From Bacillota bacterium (lineage in GTDB: Bacteria; Bacillota; Clostridia; Peptostreptococcales; Anaerovoracaceae), in NCBI GenBank assembly GCA_016293805.1, contig JAEDDI010000002.1, positions 1 through 64,000 on the forward strand: a stretch of DNA of 64,000 bases, written 5' to 3'. The notes under the pieces are model-generated. The model was not told where the DNA came from. It worked only from the letters and a program-made list of their open reading frames with translations, and ran no database searches. Positions 42,667 to 51,538 of this stretch are shown one piece after another; position 1 is the stretch's first letter, and the number at the start of each line of letters is the position of its first letter. The position numbers and the translations under genes are program-made.

Positions 42667-43700
42667 CAGTTTTCCTCTTCAAACAGTTTCTTAAGGTTTA
42701 CATCATAAGGCGGATAAACAATGCCTTTCTCTGTTACAACCGCCGTTATATATTTATGGTCTGTCACATCAAATGCCGGGTTATATGTCTTGACGCCTTC
42801 CGGCACCATGGGTTTTTCGTACCACATAGACCGTATCTCCTCCGGATCCCTTTCTTCTATAACTATAGAATCTCCATCCGGCGTATCAAGATCAATTGTT
42901 GATGTGGGAACAAAGAAGTATACTGGAATTCCGTATTCCCTGGCAATAATTGCAACTCCCGATGTTCCTATCTTGTTCGCACCGTCACCGTTTGCGGCCA
43001 TTCTGTCACAGCCTACAACAACAGCATCTATTTTGCCCTGCTTCATAACAATGGAAGCCATGTTGTCACAGATGGCTGTCACATCCACTCCATCCTGCGC
43101 CAGTTCCCAGCATGTCATTCGTGCACCCTGAAGAAGCGGCCTTGTTTCATCCGAATACACTCTGAATCCGTATCCTCTCTCCTGTCCCAGGTGTACCGGC
43201 GCAAGACATGTTCCGTATTTTGTTGCGGCAAGCGCTCCCGCATTGCAGTGGGTAAGAATTCCCATGCCCGGTTTAAGAAGTTCAAGTCCATATTCTCCCA
43301 TTGCTCTGCATGCAGCCGCATCTTCATCATATATCCTGTCGGCCTCTCTTAAAAGCTCTTTTCTTATCTCGCAGAGAGGAAGATTCTTCACCTCTTCGTA
43401 TCTTCTTTCCATCCTGTCAAGCGCCCAGAACAGATTGACTGCTGTAGGTCTTGCTGAAGCAAGGTATTCTCTGGTTTCTCTGAACACTCTGTCGAAATCC
43501 TCTTCAACATTACGTGTCGAAACATAAAGACCGTATGCTGCACATACACCGATTGCCGGAGCTCCTCTTACCTTCAGTTTTTTGATTGCATCAAAGACAT
43601 CCTCCCTGGTCTCAAGAGTCAGATAGACTTCCTCTGCAGGAAGTTTCTGACAGTCCAGAATACTGAGTTTGTCATCTATATATTCAACAGTGTAAAACAT
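42666..43700 (-). CDS. mtnA: S-methyl-5-thioribose-1-phosphate isomerase
   Basis: 344-residue enzyme of the methionine salvage pathway, converting methylthioribose-1-phosphate to methylthioribulose-1-phosphate. Motifs: LKVRGAPAIGVCAAYG, SARPTAVNLFWALDRM, ILTHCNAGALA with the active-site Cys, SDETRPLLQGARMT, VVGCDRMAANGDGANKIGT with the catalytic Asp. In some anaerobes the same family acts on related sugar phosphates (DHAP shunt). AAGGAGG precedes the start. First gene of the scp operon. Confidence 0.92.
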   Translation of the reverse strand: MFYTVEYIDDKLSILDCQKLPAEEVYLTLETREDVFDAIKKLKVRGAPAIGVCAAYGLYVSTRNVEEDFDRVFRETREYLASARPTAVNLFWALDRMERRYEEVKNLPLCEIRKELLREADRIYDEDAAACRAMGEYGLELLKPGMGILTHCNAGALAATKYGTCLAPVHLGQERGYGFRVYSDETRPLLQGARMTCWELAQDGVDVTAICDNMASIVMKQGKIDAVVVGCDRMAANGDGANKIGTSGVAIIAREYGIPVYFFVPTSTIDLDTPDGDSIVIEERDPEEIRSMWYEKPMVPEGVKTYNPAFDVTDHKYITAVVTEKGIVYPPYDVNLKKLFEEEN

Positions 43701-43743
43701 AATGCCTCCTTAACCCTTTCAGTATATCACAACAGGATATATC

Positions 43744-44679
43744 TCAAAAGGCAGTAATACAGAAATATGCAAGATAAACAATCATCATGACAATTCCTCC
43801 CATACGCCTCAGCTGTCTTTCTCTGTTGAGCACAAAAATACACAGCAGTATTGCAGACCCGATGCAGAATATGCTGTCAACCAGAAATACGCTGCTGTAT
43901 TCTAAAGGAGTAATTACGGATGTTGCTCCAATCACAAACAGAATGTTGAAAATATTGCTTCCCACAATGTTCCCCATGGCCATATCTGTATTGTCTGCAG
44001 CGGCTGCGGCAATACATGTGGCAAGTTCCGGAAGAGATGTGCCAAGAGCTATGACTGTAAGTCCGATAACCCGGCTGCTTACACCGAATTCCAATGCAAT
44101 TCCTGCTGCCGCGTCAACTGCAGCGCAGCTTCCGAAAACAGTCATGGAAAGTCCGAGAACCAGAAAAACTATCAGTCCCGGAACTGATTTTTCTTCATAT
44201 GAGCTATATGATTTCTCCTGTTCATATTCTCTTTTGTTTACTGATACAAGATATACAAGATATATGAGAAATAATGCAAGAAGAATCGCACCGTCTCCCC
44301 GGCCAAGCATACTGTCTCCAAGTCCGAGTAATACCATAATACCAGAAACTGCTGCCATCAGCGGCATTTCGACTCTTGCCGTCGATTTCTGAATATCCAG
44401 AGGCACCAGCATGGCGGTTATTCCAAGAATAAAGAGAACATTCAGTATGTTGCTGCCGATTACGGTGCCGACTGCAAGCCCGGCATCCCCCTTGACTGCA
44501 GAAGATATGCTTACTGCAGCCTCCGGAATACTGGTACCTATTGCAACAATTGTAAGACCTGTAACAAGCTGTGAGATTCCTGCCTTTGATGCGATGGCTG
44601 ACGCGCTGCCTGTGAACCAGTCCGCCCCCTTTATTAACAGGGCAAACCCAATGACGAGTAATAGACCATGTAATATCAT
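43744..44679 (-). CDS. Calcium/sodium antiporter (CaCA family, YrbG type)
   Basis: 311 residues with ten hydrophobic segments and two inverted alpha-repeats, GLTIVAIGTSIPEAAVSI in the first and GLTVIALGTSLPELATCI in the second, each followed by a VGSNILN/VGSNIFN motif. These are the ion-binding helices of YrbG-type Ca2+ (or K+)-dependent Na+ exchangers. AAGGGG precedes the ATG. It stands alone beyond the mtnA operon. Confidence 0.9.
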   Translation of the reverse strand: MILHGLLLVIGFALLIKGADWFTGSASAIASKAGISQLVTGLTIVAIGTSIPEAAVSISSAVKGDAGLAVGTVIGSNILNVLFILGITAMLVPLDIQKSTARVEMPLMAAVSGIMVLLGLGDSMLGRGDGAILLALFLIYLVYLVSVNKREYEQEKSYSSYEEKSVPGLIVFLVLGLSMTVFGSCAAVDAAAGIALEFGVSSRVIGLTVIALGTSLPELATCIAAAAADNTDMAMGNIVGSNIFNILFVIGATSVITPLEYSSVFLVDSIFCIGSAILLCIFVLNRERQLRRMGGIVMMIVYLAYFCITAF

Positions 44680-44785
44680 TCAGACCCCTTTCCCCATTAC
44701 ATATTTATATTATACACCAGTTTTCACATTAATATCCAGCACGAAGTCAGAAAACAGTATATTCCGCAAGACCCTAATATTATAC

Positions 44786-44815
44786 TTGATAATCCTGCAG
44801 CAGCCGTGATATACT
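44786..44815 (+). promoter_or_regulatory. Promoter of the glycine riboswitch transcript
   Basis: TTGATA (44786-44791), 18-base spacer, TATACT (44810-44815), giving a transcript that begins just before the aptamer. Confidence 0.65.
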
Positions 44816-44821
44816 TTCTTC

Positions 44822-44925
44822 GGAATGAAGAATACGGGAGAGAGCACACCGTGCCGCCGAAGGAATAACACTCTCAGGCAAAAGTACCGTATTCCGACCA
44901 ACTCTGGAGAGCATAGCACCGACGA
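44822..44925 (+). promoter_or_regulatory. Glycine riboswitch aptamer
   Basis: The sequence carries the conserved glycine aptamer elements in order: GAATACGG (P1 strand, 44829-44836), GAGAG, GTGCCGCCGAAGG, CTCTCAGGCAAAA, the closing strand CCGTATTC (44887-44894), then CGACCAACTCTGGAGAG. One full aptamer is seen; the 3' part may be a ghost second aptamer, as in type-1 singlets. A terminator follows at 44948-44971 and the controlled gene is a TRIC/UPF0126 protein, a family often found behind glycine riboswitches. Confidence 0.88.
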
Positions 44926-44947
44926 ATTAATTATTTCAGGTACCAGG

Positions 44948-44971
44948 ACAGAGCTTCGTCTCTGTTTTTTT
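44948..44971 (+). terminator. Riboswitch expression platform terminator
   Basis: ACAGAG/CTCTGT stem with loop CTTCGT and a run of seven T, lying between the aptamer and the gene start at 44995. Confidence 0.8.
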
Positions 44972-44994
44972 GTTTTTTGTATGGAGGTACACTG

Positions 44995-45630
44995 ATGACA
45001 ATGACTGCATTCATATTCGTGCTGGAACTCATCGGCGCATGTGCATTCGCCATATCCGGCGCTTTCGTAGGAATCCGAAAGAATCTCGATATATTCGGAG
45101 TATGTATTATGGGGCTTTCAACAGCCGTTGGGGGAGGTATACTCCGTGATATTATTCTCGGAACAACTCCTCCTGTGATGTTCACAAACCCGATTTACGC
45201 CATCGTCGCACTTCTTACATGTGTAATCGTATTCAGCTCCAGGGTCAGAAGATTCATAGACAAACGTTATGTACTTCTGATGTTTTTCGATGCAATAGGC
45301 CTTGGCATATTCACTGTGTCAGGAGCTATGAGAGCGTATGAGGTAACAGCCAGCTCCAACATATTCCTTGCCGTATTTGTCGGCGTTATAACAGGGGCGG
45401 GCGGAGGACTTCTTAGAGACATGATGGCAAACGAAACCCCTTACATATTCACAAAACACATATACGCCACGGCATCCATCGCAGGAGGCATACTATTCTG
45501 TATCCTCTTCCCTCTAACCGGCAGATATACTGCAATGATGGCAGGTGCATTCTTCATAGTCATTCTGAGAATGCTCGCTATGCACTATCGATGGAGCCTT
45601 CCTAAACTCGAAAAAAATACGGCAGACTGA
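44995..45630 (+). CDS. TRIC/UPF0126 family membrane protein, probable glycine-linked transporter
   Basis: 211 residues with seven hydrophobic segments in two homologous halves; each half has the Gly-rich kinked helix motif (GGGILRDIILG and GAGGGLLRDMMAN). The family is called trimeric intracellular cation channel-like, and its repeated association with glycine riboswitches has led to proposals of glycine transport. GGAGGT six bases before the ATG at 44995 picks the start. Control by the upstream riboswitch supports a glycine-related role. Confidence 0.85.
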   Translation: MTMTAFIFVLELIGACAFAISGAFVGIRKNLDIFGVCIMGLSTAVGGGILRDIILGTTPPVMFTNPIYAIVALLTCVIVFSSRVRRFIDKRYVLLMFFDAIGLGIFTVSGAMRAYEVTASSNIFLAVFVGVITGAGGGLLRDMMANETPYIFTKHIYATASIAGGILFCILFPLTGRYTAMMAGAFFIVILRMLAMHYRWSLPKLEKNTAD

Positions 45631-45642
45631 TCTGCCGTATTT
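45615..45642. terminator. Bidirectional terminator between the TRIC and NhaC genes
   Basis: Perfect twelve-base stem AAATACGGCAGA/TCTGCCGTATTT with a CTGA loop that includes the TRIC stop codon; T-rich on one side and A-rich on the other, serving both convergent genes. Confidence 0.8.
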
Positions 45643-45648
45643 CTTTAT

Positions 45649-47121
45649 CTATCTTTCTTCAGTTGTTTCCGGAATCTGTTTTCTGACTTTTCCTTTTCTT
45701 CCCAGTCTCTTTCCGTCAGCCCCTGCAACTGTTAATCCTGCACATGCAAGTGCGAAAGTTATAACAGGCATGAGCCAGTTGAAAAATGCGAACGGCAGAT
45801 ACGATACTGTCGAAATTCCAAGAGTTGCAAAGATGAACACACCGCATGTATTCCACGGAATAAGTGCCGATGTCACTGTGCCTGAACTTTCCAGAGCATT
45901 AGATAATGTCTTGGGATGAAGACCCTGTTCTCTGTATGCCTCAGCATACATCCTGCCCGGCACAACTATCGAAATATACTGTTCAGGCATGGTCGCATTT
46001 GAAAGAACACATGTAAGCTCTGTGGTGCCGACAAGCGCAGCAGGTGATTTTGCCAGAGCTATTATTCTGTTTACAACAACCTCCAGCTGTCCTGTCTTCT
46101 CCATTATTCCGCCGAACATCATTGCAATAAGGGTAAGTGAAACCGAACTCAGCATATTCTCTATGCCTCCTGTAGTAAGAAGCGAGTCGATTGCTTCTAT
46201 TCCTGTATCACTTACATATCCGCTCATTCCGGCCTCAAGAAGTACTCCAAGTCCGCAGTCAGCGCCCTGAAAAACAGGTCCCAGAAGTGCCCCGGCTATA
46301 ATGCCGAGTGTTATTCCCGGAATTGCCGGAATCTTGAATGCAACAGCAAGTATTACGATAAGAGGCGGAAGCAAAAGTACAGGGCTTAAGCAAAATTCCG
46401 ATGCAAGAGCGCTGCTCATGTCTGAAACAGCTGACATATCAGCAGCATTTCCGCTGTGAACATATATACCGCCTAAAATTCCGAATATTATAAGTGTGAG
46501 ACCGTATGCTATTCCTGTAGGAAGAAGCATAAACTTCACGTGTGTCATTACATCTGTTCCTGCCATGGCCGGTGCCAGATTTGTAGTATCTGAAAGCGGT
46601 GACATCTTGTCTCCGAAATATGCACCGGATATAATCGCACCTGCAGCCATAGGTGCAGGGATATCAAGCCCGACAGCTATGCCCATAAGGGCAAGACCCA
46701 TTGTTCCCATTGTTCCCCAGCTTGTTCCTGTTGCAAGAGAAGTAACTGAACATATAAGTACAGCCGCTACAAGGAATATTGATGGTGACAAAAGTTTGAG
46801 TCCGTAGTAGATCATTGCGGGAACAACTCCCGATACAATCCAGACACCGATAAGAACTCCAACTATCATCAGGATGATTGCCGCCTGAAGAGCATTGTAT
46901 ATACCATCCATCATAGCTTTCTCAATCGTCTCCCATTTGAATCCGAGCCAAAGCGCCATTAGTGCCGCCGCTATAACTCCGCAGAACATCGGCACGTGTA
47001 CATTTGATCCGTATACTATAATTCCAACTGACATTATTGCTATCAGCACACCAAATACAATAAGTGCATGATACACTTTTGGCTGACGTGGCTGCCTATC
47101 CGGCTTCTTTTCTTTAACCAT
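45649..47121 (-). CDS. NhaC-family Na+/H+ antiporter
   Basis: 490-residue polytopic protein (about 12 spans). GTSWGTMGTMGLALMGIA and YFGDKMSPLSDTTNLAPA are the NhaC signatures, mirrored by SNATMPEQYISIVVPG in the second half. It exchanges Na+ for H+ or a metabolite (malate/lactate relatives exist). The short basic C-terminal tail is cytosolic. Intact counterpart to the broken gene at 30426-31906. Confidence 0.87.
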   Translation of the reverse strand: MVKEKKPDRQPRQPKVYHALIVFGVLIAIMSVGIIVYGSNVHVPMFCGVIAAALMALWLGFKWETIEKAMMDGIYNALQAAIILMIVGVLIGVWIVSGVVPAMIYYGLKLLSPSIFLVAAVLICSVTSLATGTSWGTMGTMGLALMGIAVGLDIPAPMAAGAIISGAYFGDKMSPLSDTTNLAPAMAGTDVMTHVKFMLLPTGIAYGLTLIIFGILGGIYVHSGNAADMSAVSDMSSALASEFCLSPVLLLPPLIVILAVAFKIPAIPGITLGIIAGALLGPVFQGADCGLGVLLEAGMSGYVSDTGIEAIDSLLTTGGIENMLSSVSLTLIAMMFGGIMEKTGQLEVVVNRIIALAKSPAALVGTTELTCVLSNATMPEQYISIVVPGRMYAEAYREQGLHPKTLSNALESSGTVTSALIPWNTCGVFIFATLGISTVSYLPFAFFNWLMPVITFALACAGLTVAGADGKRLGRKGKVRKQIPETTEER

Positions 47122-47214
47122 TAATCTGTCTCCTATAATATAAATCCTGTCCAGTATACCTCACTCTGCATAAAAAGTCAAGAAGTTTGCATATTTATTC
47201 ACATTGTGAATATA

Positions 47215-47251
47215 AAATAAAGCAGCACCGCCATTTTCAGCGGAACTGCTT
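47215..47251 (-). terminator. Intrinsic terminator after plsC
   Basis: Two-part stem AAGCAG..CCGC / GCGG..CTGCTT (47220-47251) followed by ATTTTAT on the minus strand. Confidence 0.55.
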
Positions 47252-47255
47252 CAAT

Positions 47256-47978
47256 TTACTTTATTCCGTTTCTAACCGTCTCCTCTACCTGCTCAGGGAG
47301 TCTGTTCTGCTGCTCTCTGTCGAGGTTCGCAGTCTGAATTGCAGGATGAATCACTACTTTTACTTTTGTCCCGGTTATTTTTCCTGTAGCCTCAAACACC
47401 CTGTATGTGCCGTTAATCGATACAGGAATCACAGGAACCTTCGGCTTCAAAGCAAGCTTGAAACTTCCCTTGTGGAATTCCCCCATCTCCTCTGATCTGC
47501 TTCTTGTTCCCTCAGGAAATATGCACAGTGAAAATCCCTTTTTTATAAGATCTATTCCTTCGAATATTGATCTTACAGATGCCTTGGTATCATCTCTGTT
47601 CATAAGAACGCTTCTGATATCCAGTATCGCCTTGCCGTAAAGAGGTATGCGTCTCAGTTCCTCCTTGGCAACAAATCCGAACTGGAATCTGTCCAGCACG
47701 GCACACATTACAGGAATATCCGCATATCCCTGATGATTTGCTATGAACACTGCAGGTCCGCTGTCAGGAAGATTTTCCCTTCCTTCCACATCAATTTCTA
47801 TTCCAAGTTCCCTGCACAGATTCTTGCCCCAGTCACTTGTGGATTTAAGAATGTATTTTCTTTCTGTTTCATAATCTTCTTTTTCTCTTGCGTCAAATAT
47901 CTCTTTTTTGTTTTTCTGAAACCATTTAAGTGCTGCTAAAATCTTGATTCCCGGCACTGCATTACCTAGTATTCTCAT
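47256..47978 (-). CDS. plsC: 1-acyl-sn-glycerol-3-phosphate acyltransferase
   Basis: 240 residues with the acyltransferase block I NHQGYADIP (His-x4-Asp), block III FPEGTRSRS and a C-terminal VPVIPVSINGTY. It makes phosphatidic acid from lysophosphatidic acid at the membrane. No N-terminal membrane anchor is evident beyond a short hydrophobic stretch. GGAGAGG precedes the start. It is divergent from the DUF2284 gene. Confidence 0.88.
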   Translation of the reverse strand: MRILGNAVPGIKILAALKWFQKNKKEIFDAREKEDYETERKYILKSTSDWGKNLCRELGIEIDVEGRENLPDSGPAVFIANHQGYADIPVMCAVLDRFQFGFVAKEELRRIPLYGKAILDIRSVLMNRDDTKASVRSIFEGIDLIKKGFSLCIFPEGTRSRSEEMGEFHKGSFKLALKPKVPVIPVSINGTYRVFEATGKITGTKVKVVIHPAIQTANLDREQQNRLPEQVEETVRNGIK

Positions 47979-48016
47979 GTTGACCTCTCCTTTATTATTC
48001 AGATTATACCATGATT

Positions 48017-48026
48017 ATGCTATAAT
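48017..48026 (+). promoter_or_regulatory. Extended -10 promoter of the DUF2284 gene
   Basis: TGC-TATAAT (48021-48026) with a poor -35 (TTCAGA, 17 bases upstream). Confidence 0.45.
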
Positions 48027-48052
48027 GAAAACATATCAGAAAGGCATAAAAT

Positions 48053-48598
48053 ATGGAATATATCAAACTTACTGTTTCAGCAGACATCAGCACAGATGAA
48101 TACATCAGGGATTATGTTAATATTGAGGAGTTTCTTGGTTTCTGCAGGCAGTGTCCAAACTACGGCAAAGTCTGGTCCTGCCCTCCATATGACTTTGACC
48201 CTATGGAAATATGGAGAAGATATGACCTGCTTCACATCGAGGGAACAGTTATAAAGTTGCCGGAGGAAGAAGTCTGTATCAAAAGAACCCCGGAAGAAAT
48301 ACGGAGAATTGAAGATGAGATTCTGATGGCCGAAAAGTCACTTCTGTCTGAAAGGCTTTACATAATGGAGGATGAAAATTCACTCAGTCTGTCAGCCGGA
48401 TGCTGCACGCTCTGCACCGGATGCACAAGACCTTCAGGAAAAGAATGCAGACATGCGGATAAAATGCGCTACTCTCTCGAATCTCTCGGTGCGAATGTCG
48501 GGCTGACATGTTCAAAACTTCTTGGAGTTACTCTTGAATGGGTTGCTGAGAATCATCTTCCGCATCAGATATGCCTTATATCAGGACTGCTGAAATAG
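48053..48598 (+). CDS. DUF2284 metal-binding protein
   Basis: 181 residues with Cys clusters CRQCPNYGKVWSCPPYDFDP near the N-terminus and CCTLCTGCTRPSGKECRH in the C-terminal half, the pattern of the DUF2284 family (putative metal or Fe-S proteins). Function unknown. It stands alone with its own extended -10 promoter and a hairpin at its stop codon. Confidence 0.8.
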   Translation: MEYIKLTVSADISTDEYIRDYVNIEEFLGFCRQCPNYGKVWSCPPYDFDPMEIWRRYDLLHIEGTVIKLPEEEVCIKRTPEEIRRIEDEILMAEKSLLSERLYIMEDENSLSLSAGCCTLCTGCTRPSGKECRHADKMRYSLESLGANVGLTCSKLLGVTLEWVAENHLPHQICLISGLLK

Positions 48599-48619
48599 CT
48601 GCCGTATCCGGCAGCTATT
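48594..48619. terminator. Hairpin between the DUF2284 and LTA-synthase genes
   Basis: Perfect eleven-base stem AATAGCTGCCG/CGGCAGCTATT with a four-base loop. Neither side has a good T-run, so it may act as a weak bidirectional terminator between convergent genes. Confidence 0.55.
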
Positions 48620-48628
48620 CTTAGTATT

Positions 48629-50611
48629 CTATTCTGTTGTCGAAAGAATTGTATCATATTTTTCAATCTGGCTCACCTTCAGTTCACCTGCTGCATTCGG
48701 ATCAACTTTCTGTTCAAGTGCCAGCAGCGTAGGACTCAGGAAAGTGGTATCAAGTTTTTCCCCGTCTAAGGTAACATAGCTGTACTGGGTGAAATTCTGC
48801 CCCTTGATATAGTATCTGCTTCCAATCTTTACTATTTTGTCAATCCTGATATCACGAAGCCCCATCTTCAAATCCGAAGCCTTCCATTCAGTTTCCCCGT
48901 ATACATAACGCTTTCCGTAAAGCATATCATACCCTAGTGCTTTCAGATTCTTCTTGTAATCATCATCGTTATAGTAGTTCTGGTTGTATGAGACCAGCGT
49001 TCCGCTGTGTATTCCCAGTCTGTCCAGTACATAGGATCCTATCTGGTATGCATATACATCGTGGTCTTCCTTCTCCATCTCAAAGTTCGACCAGATTACA
49101 TACTGCGTCGCATAAAGCGAACCGCTCTTCATATCTTCCGCCTTCATATCGAGCGCAGGAAGATGGTCTCCGTACATGACAAGAACAACATCCTCGTCAA
49201 ACTTCTCAAGCTCGGCAGTAAGGTTCTTTACAAAGTTATCCATGCTGTGAACCATATTCACATAGTATTCATACTGCCACTTCTGCTCCTGGCTCGGCGC
49301 CTCTGTAACCTCTATCTCAGGATTCTGAATAAGCTGCTCTGTCGGATATTTTCCATGTCCCTCTACAGAAATTGTATATACGTAATCCTTTGTATCTGTA
49401 GATGTGAGCGCTTCCATTATCTCACCGATGAGCACATTGTCCTTCGCCCAGTTTTTAGGAGTTTTCTCTACATTATTCATGTATTCAAGAGCATCAAAAT
49501 CATCAAATCCAAGATTTGCAAACACTTCATTCCGGTTATAGAATACTGCCCTGTGATTGTGAATGGCATGTGTTGAATATCCGAGTCTTTTAAGGTCAAA
49601 AGGAATACTCTCCATAGTCGTATCCCGAAGTACAGACTTGTACGGATACTCTCCGGGACCGAAGAATTTGGCGCTCATGCCTGTAATTGCCTCAAACTCC
49701 GTATTTGCAGTACCTGCGCCAACTGCAGGTACAATGAAGTACCCCGATGAACATTTATCAACAAGGCTCTTGAAATACGGCGCTGCGGTCTTAGAGGTTT
49801 CTATGCATCCGATAAGGTCCGGATCCACAAATGACTCAAGCTGAACAAAAACAATATTAGGATGATCCTCTCTGCTTTCCTTCTCAGCAAGTTTATCCAT
49901 GTTTTCAAGTTCACCGTTTCTGAATATGGACAGTATACTCTCCTCACTGTAATCTTTCGGTTTTGAGATTCCTGTATTGAACCAAGTTGTAATGAAACTG
50001 TATACCACTCCGTTGTCAGCATATCCCTGTGCCAGGTTGCCAAAAAACGAGTCAACTATTCCTGCTCTGATACCGCCTGCCCACGAACCAGCTGTTACGG
50101 CAGCGATTATGATAAATACTGTGAGATTTCTCTTTATTCTGACTTTCGTCTTCTTTTTCGGTCCCTTAATGAAAAGGATTACAAATAATGCGGCGACAAG
50201 AACAATCCCTGCAGCCAGCATTACAATCTGAACCGTTGTAAGGTAATTGGTCAGAATTGAAACTCCGTCCTCAAGCATTGCAAGGTCGTTGATTGTGAAC
50301 GGTGTCATTCTCTTGAGAAGAATAACTCCGTTAACCAGCCCGAGCGCTATCCAGATGACAGCGAATATTGAGAACACGAACACTCTTCTCCGAAAGAGGC
50401 TCGCTATTGAAAGCGTAAGAAATATAACCAGTGTATTTATTATAAATACAAGCGGACTTGTGAACATGAACACAACAGCCTGTATAAGGGAATGCCTGGC
50501 AAACGTCTCTATAAACAGTTCAAGTATCACGGCTGCCGCTGCAGTTACCGAAAGGCTGTTCACCCACGGTTTCTCTGCCAGTTTATTTATTGTCTCTTTA
50601 ATCTTACCCAT
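48629..50611 (-). CDS. LTA synthase family protein (polyglycerolphosphate polymerase-like)
   Basis: 660 residues: five membrane spans in the first 210, then an extracellular sulfatase-fold domain (about 260-560) with FVQLESFVDP (metal-binding Glu), the catalytic Thr in GTANTEFEAITG, and VMYGDHLPALD, followed by an extra 90-residue C-terminal domain. It is expected to polymerise glycerol phosphate on the cell surface or transfer phosphoglycerol to another glycopolymer. GGGAGGA precedes the ATG at 50611, which overlaps the rsmA stop by 8 bases. Confidence 0.85.
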   Translation of the reverse strand: MGKIKETINKLAEKPWVNSLSVTAAAAVILELFIETFARHSLIQAVVFMFTSPLVFIINTLVIFLTLSIASLFRRRVFVFSIFAVIWIALGLVNGVILLKRMTPFTINDLAMLEDGVSILTNYLTTVQIVMLAAGIVLVAALFVILFIKGPKKKTKVRIKRNLTVFIIIAAVTAGSWAGGIRAGIVDSFFGNLAQGYADNGVVYSFITTWFNTGISKPKDYSEESILSIFRNGELENMDKLAEKESREDHPNIVFVQLESFVDPDLIGCIETSKTAAPYFKSLVDKCSSGYFIVPAVGAGTANTEFEAITGMSAKFFGPGEYPYKSVLRDTTMESIPFDLKRLGYSTHAIHNHRAVFYNRNEVFANLGFDDFDALEYMNNVEKTPKNWAKDNVLIGEIMEALTSTDTKDYVYTISVEGHGKYPTEQLIQNPEIEVTEAPSQEQKWQYEYYVNMVHSMDNFVKNLTAELEKFDEDVVLVMYGDHLPALDMKAEDMKSGSLYATQYVIWSNFEMEKEDHDVYAYQIGSYVLDRLGIHSGTLVSYNQNYYNDDDYKKNLKALGYDMLYGKRYVYGETEWKASDLKMGLRDIRIDKIVKIGSRYYIKGQNFTQYSYVTLDGEKLDTTFLSPTLLALEQKVDPNAAGELKVSQIEKYDTILSTTE

Positions 50612-51473
50612 TAAATCCTCCCTCTGAGATTGCTGAAGAAATGGCAGCAAACTCTTCGAGACTGAGTGTCTCTGCTCTGCGAGAACCCTCTATGCCTGTC
50701 TCTTCCAAAACCTTCTTTATATCTTCCTTCGCAGTCCCTCCTGCCCCCACAAGAGAATTGGAGATTGTTTTTCTTCTCTGTCCAAATCCTTTTCTGATGC
50801 AGTCAAACAGAACTTTCGTATCTGGAACCTCCACACGCGGTTTTTCAAGTACATCAAACCTCAGCACTGCAGAATCAACCTTTGGACTTGGCACAAAAGC
50901 CTCCTTCGGCGCTCTTGCAATCTGTGTCACATCACAGTAATACTGCACCGCAAGAGATATAGCTCCTGCGTTCTTTGATCCTGCAGGCGCCTTGATTCTG
51001 TCTGCAACTTCCTTCTGCATCATACACGTTACAGATGCAGCCGGCACCCTGTCTTCCAGTATCTTCATTATTATCGGTGTAGTAATGTAATACGGCAGAT
51101 TGCCGATAATCCTTATATTCGCATAGTCCTTATTTGCCTCAGCAATACCATTGAGATCAGTTTTCATAATATCCTGATTTATTACATTGAATTTATCATA
51201 TCCCGAGAGCGTCTCCTGCAGAATCGGAATAAGTCTGGAATCTATCTCAACAGCTGTCACCGTCGCACCTATGTCAAGAATCTCCTTTGTGAGCACCCCT
51301 ATGCCCGGACCGATTTCTATGACAAAGTCGTCAGGTCCTATTCCTGAGCCTTCCACAATTTTTTCAATAATATTTCTGTCCGTAAGAAAATTCTGTCCAA
51401 GCGACTTTGCAAACCTGAAATCATGCCTCGTCTTGATATCATTTATTGTCTGTGATGAATACAGTTTCATCAT
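50604..51473 (-). CDS. rsmA: 16S rRNA dimethyladenosine transferase RsmA
   Basis: 289-residue SAM-dependent enzyme dimethylating two adenosines of helix 45. Seen: FAKSLGQNFLTDRNIIEKI, VIEIGPGIGVLTKEIL (motif I), NLPYYITTPIIMK (motif IV) and SPKVDSAVLRF. It begins at ATGATG 51468-51473 with no Shine-Dalgarno sequence upstream, because the IscB element right end ends just before it; in-frame starts inside the element (at about 51524 and 51506) also lack one. Normally it would follow rnmV directly. Overlaps the LTA-synthase gene by 8 bases. Confidence 0.92.
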   Translation of the reverse strand: MMKLYSSQTINDIKTRHDFRFAKSLGQNFLTDRNIIEKIVEGSGIGPDDFVIEIGPGIGVLTKEILDIGATVTAVEIDSRLIPILQETLSGYDKFNVINQDIMKTDLNGIAEANKDYANIRIIGNLPYYITTPIIMKILEDRVPAASVTCMMQKEVADRIKAPAGSKNAGAISLAVQYYCDVTQIARAPKEAFVPSPKVDSAVLRFDVLEKPRVEVPDTKVLFDCIRKGFGQRRKTISNSLVGAGGTAKEDIKKVLEETGIEGSRRAETLSLEEFAAISSAISEGGFNG

Positions 51474-51489
51474 ATAGAACGGTCGGAGA

Positions 51490-51509
51490 CCCGTGACTTT
51501 AGTCATGGG
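51490..51509 (-). repeat. Right-end subterminal hairpin of the IscB element
   Basis: Minus strand CCCATGAC-TAAA-GTCACGGG, eight pairs with one G:T-type pair; matches the left-end hairpin in six of eight stem positions and the loop. Confidence 0.75.
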
Positions 51510-51538
51510 AGGAGACCGTAGCAATAGAATATTCTAAG

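Noticed and set aside
44931..45185. Minus-strand ORF overlapping the TRIC gene start
   Set aside because: Overlaps riboswitch terminator and a well-supported gene; no ribosome-binding site.
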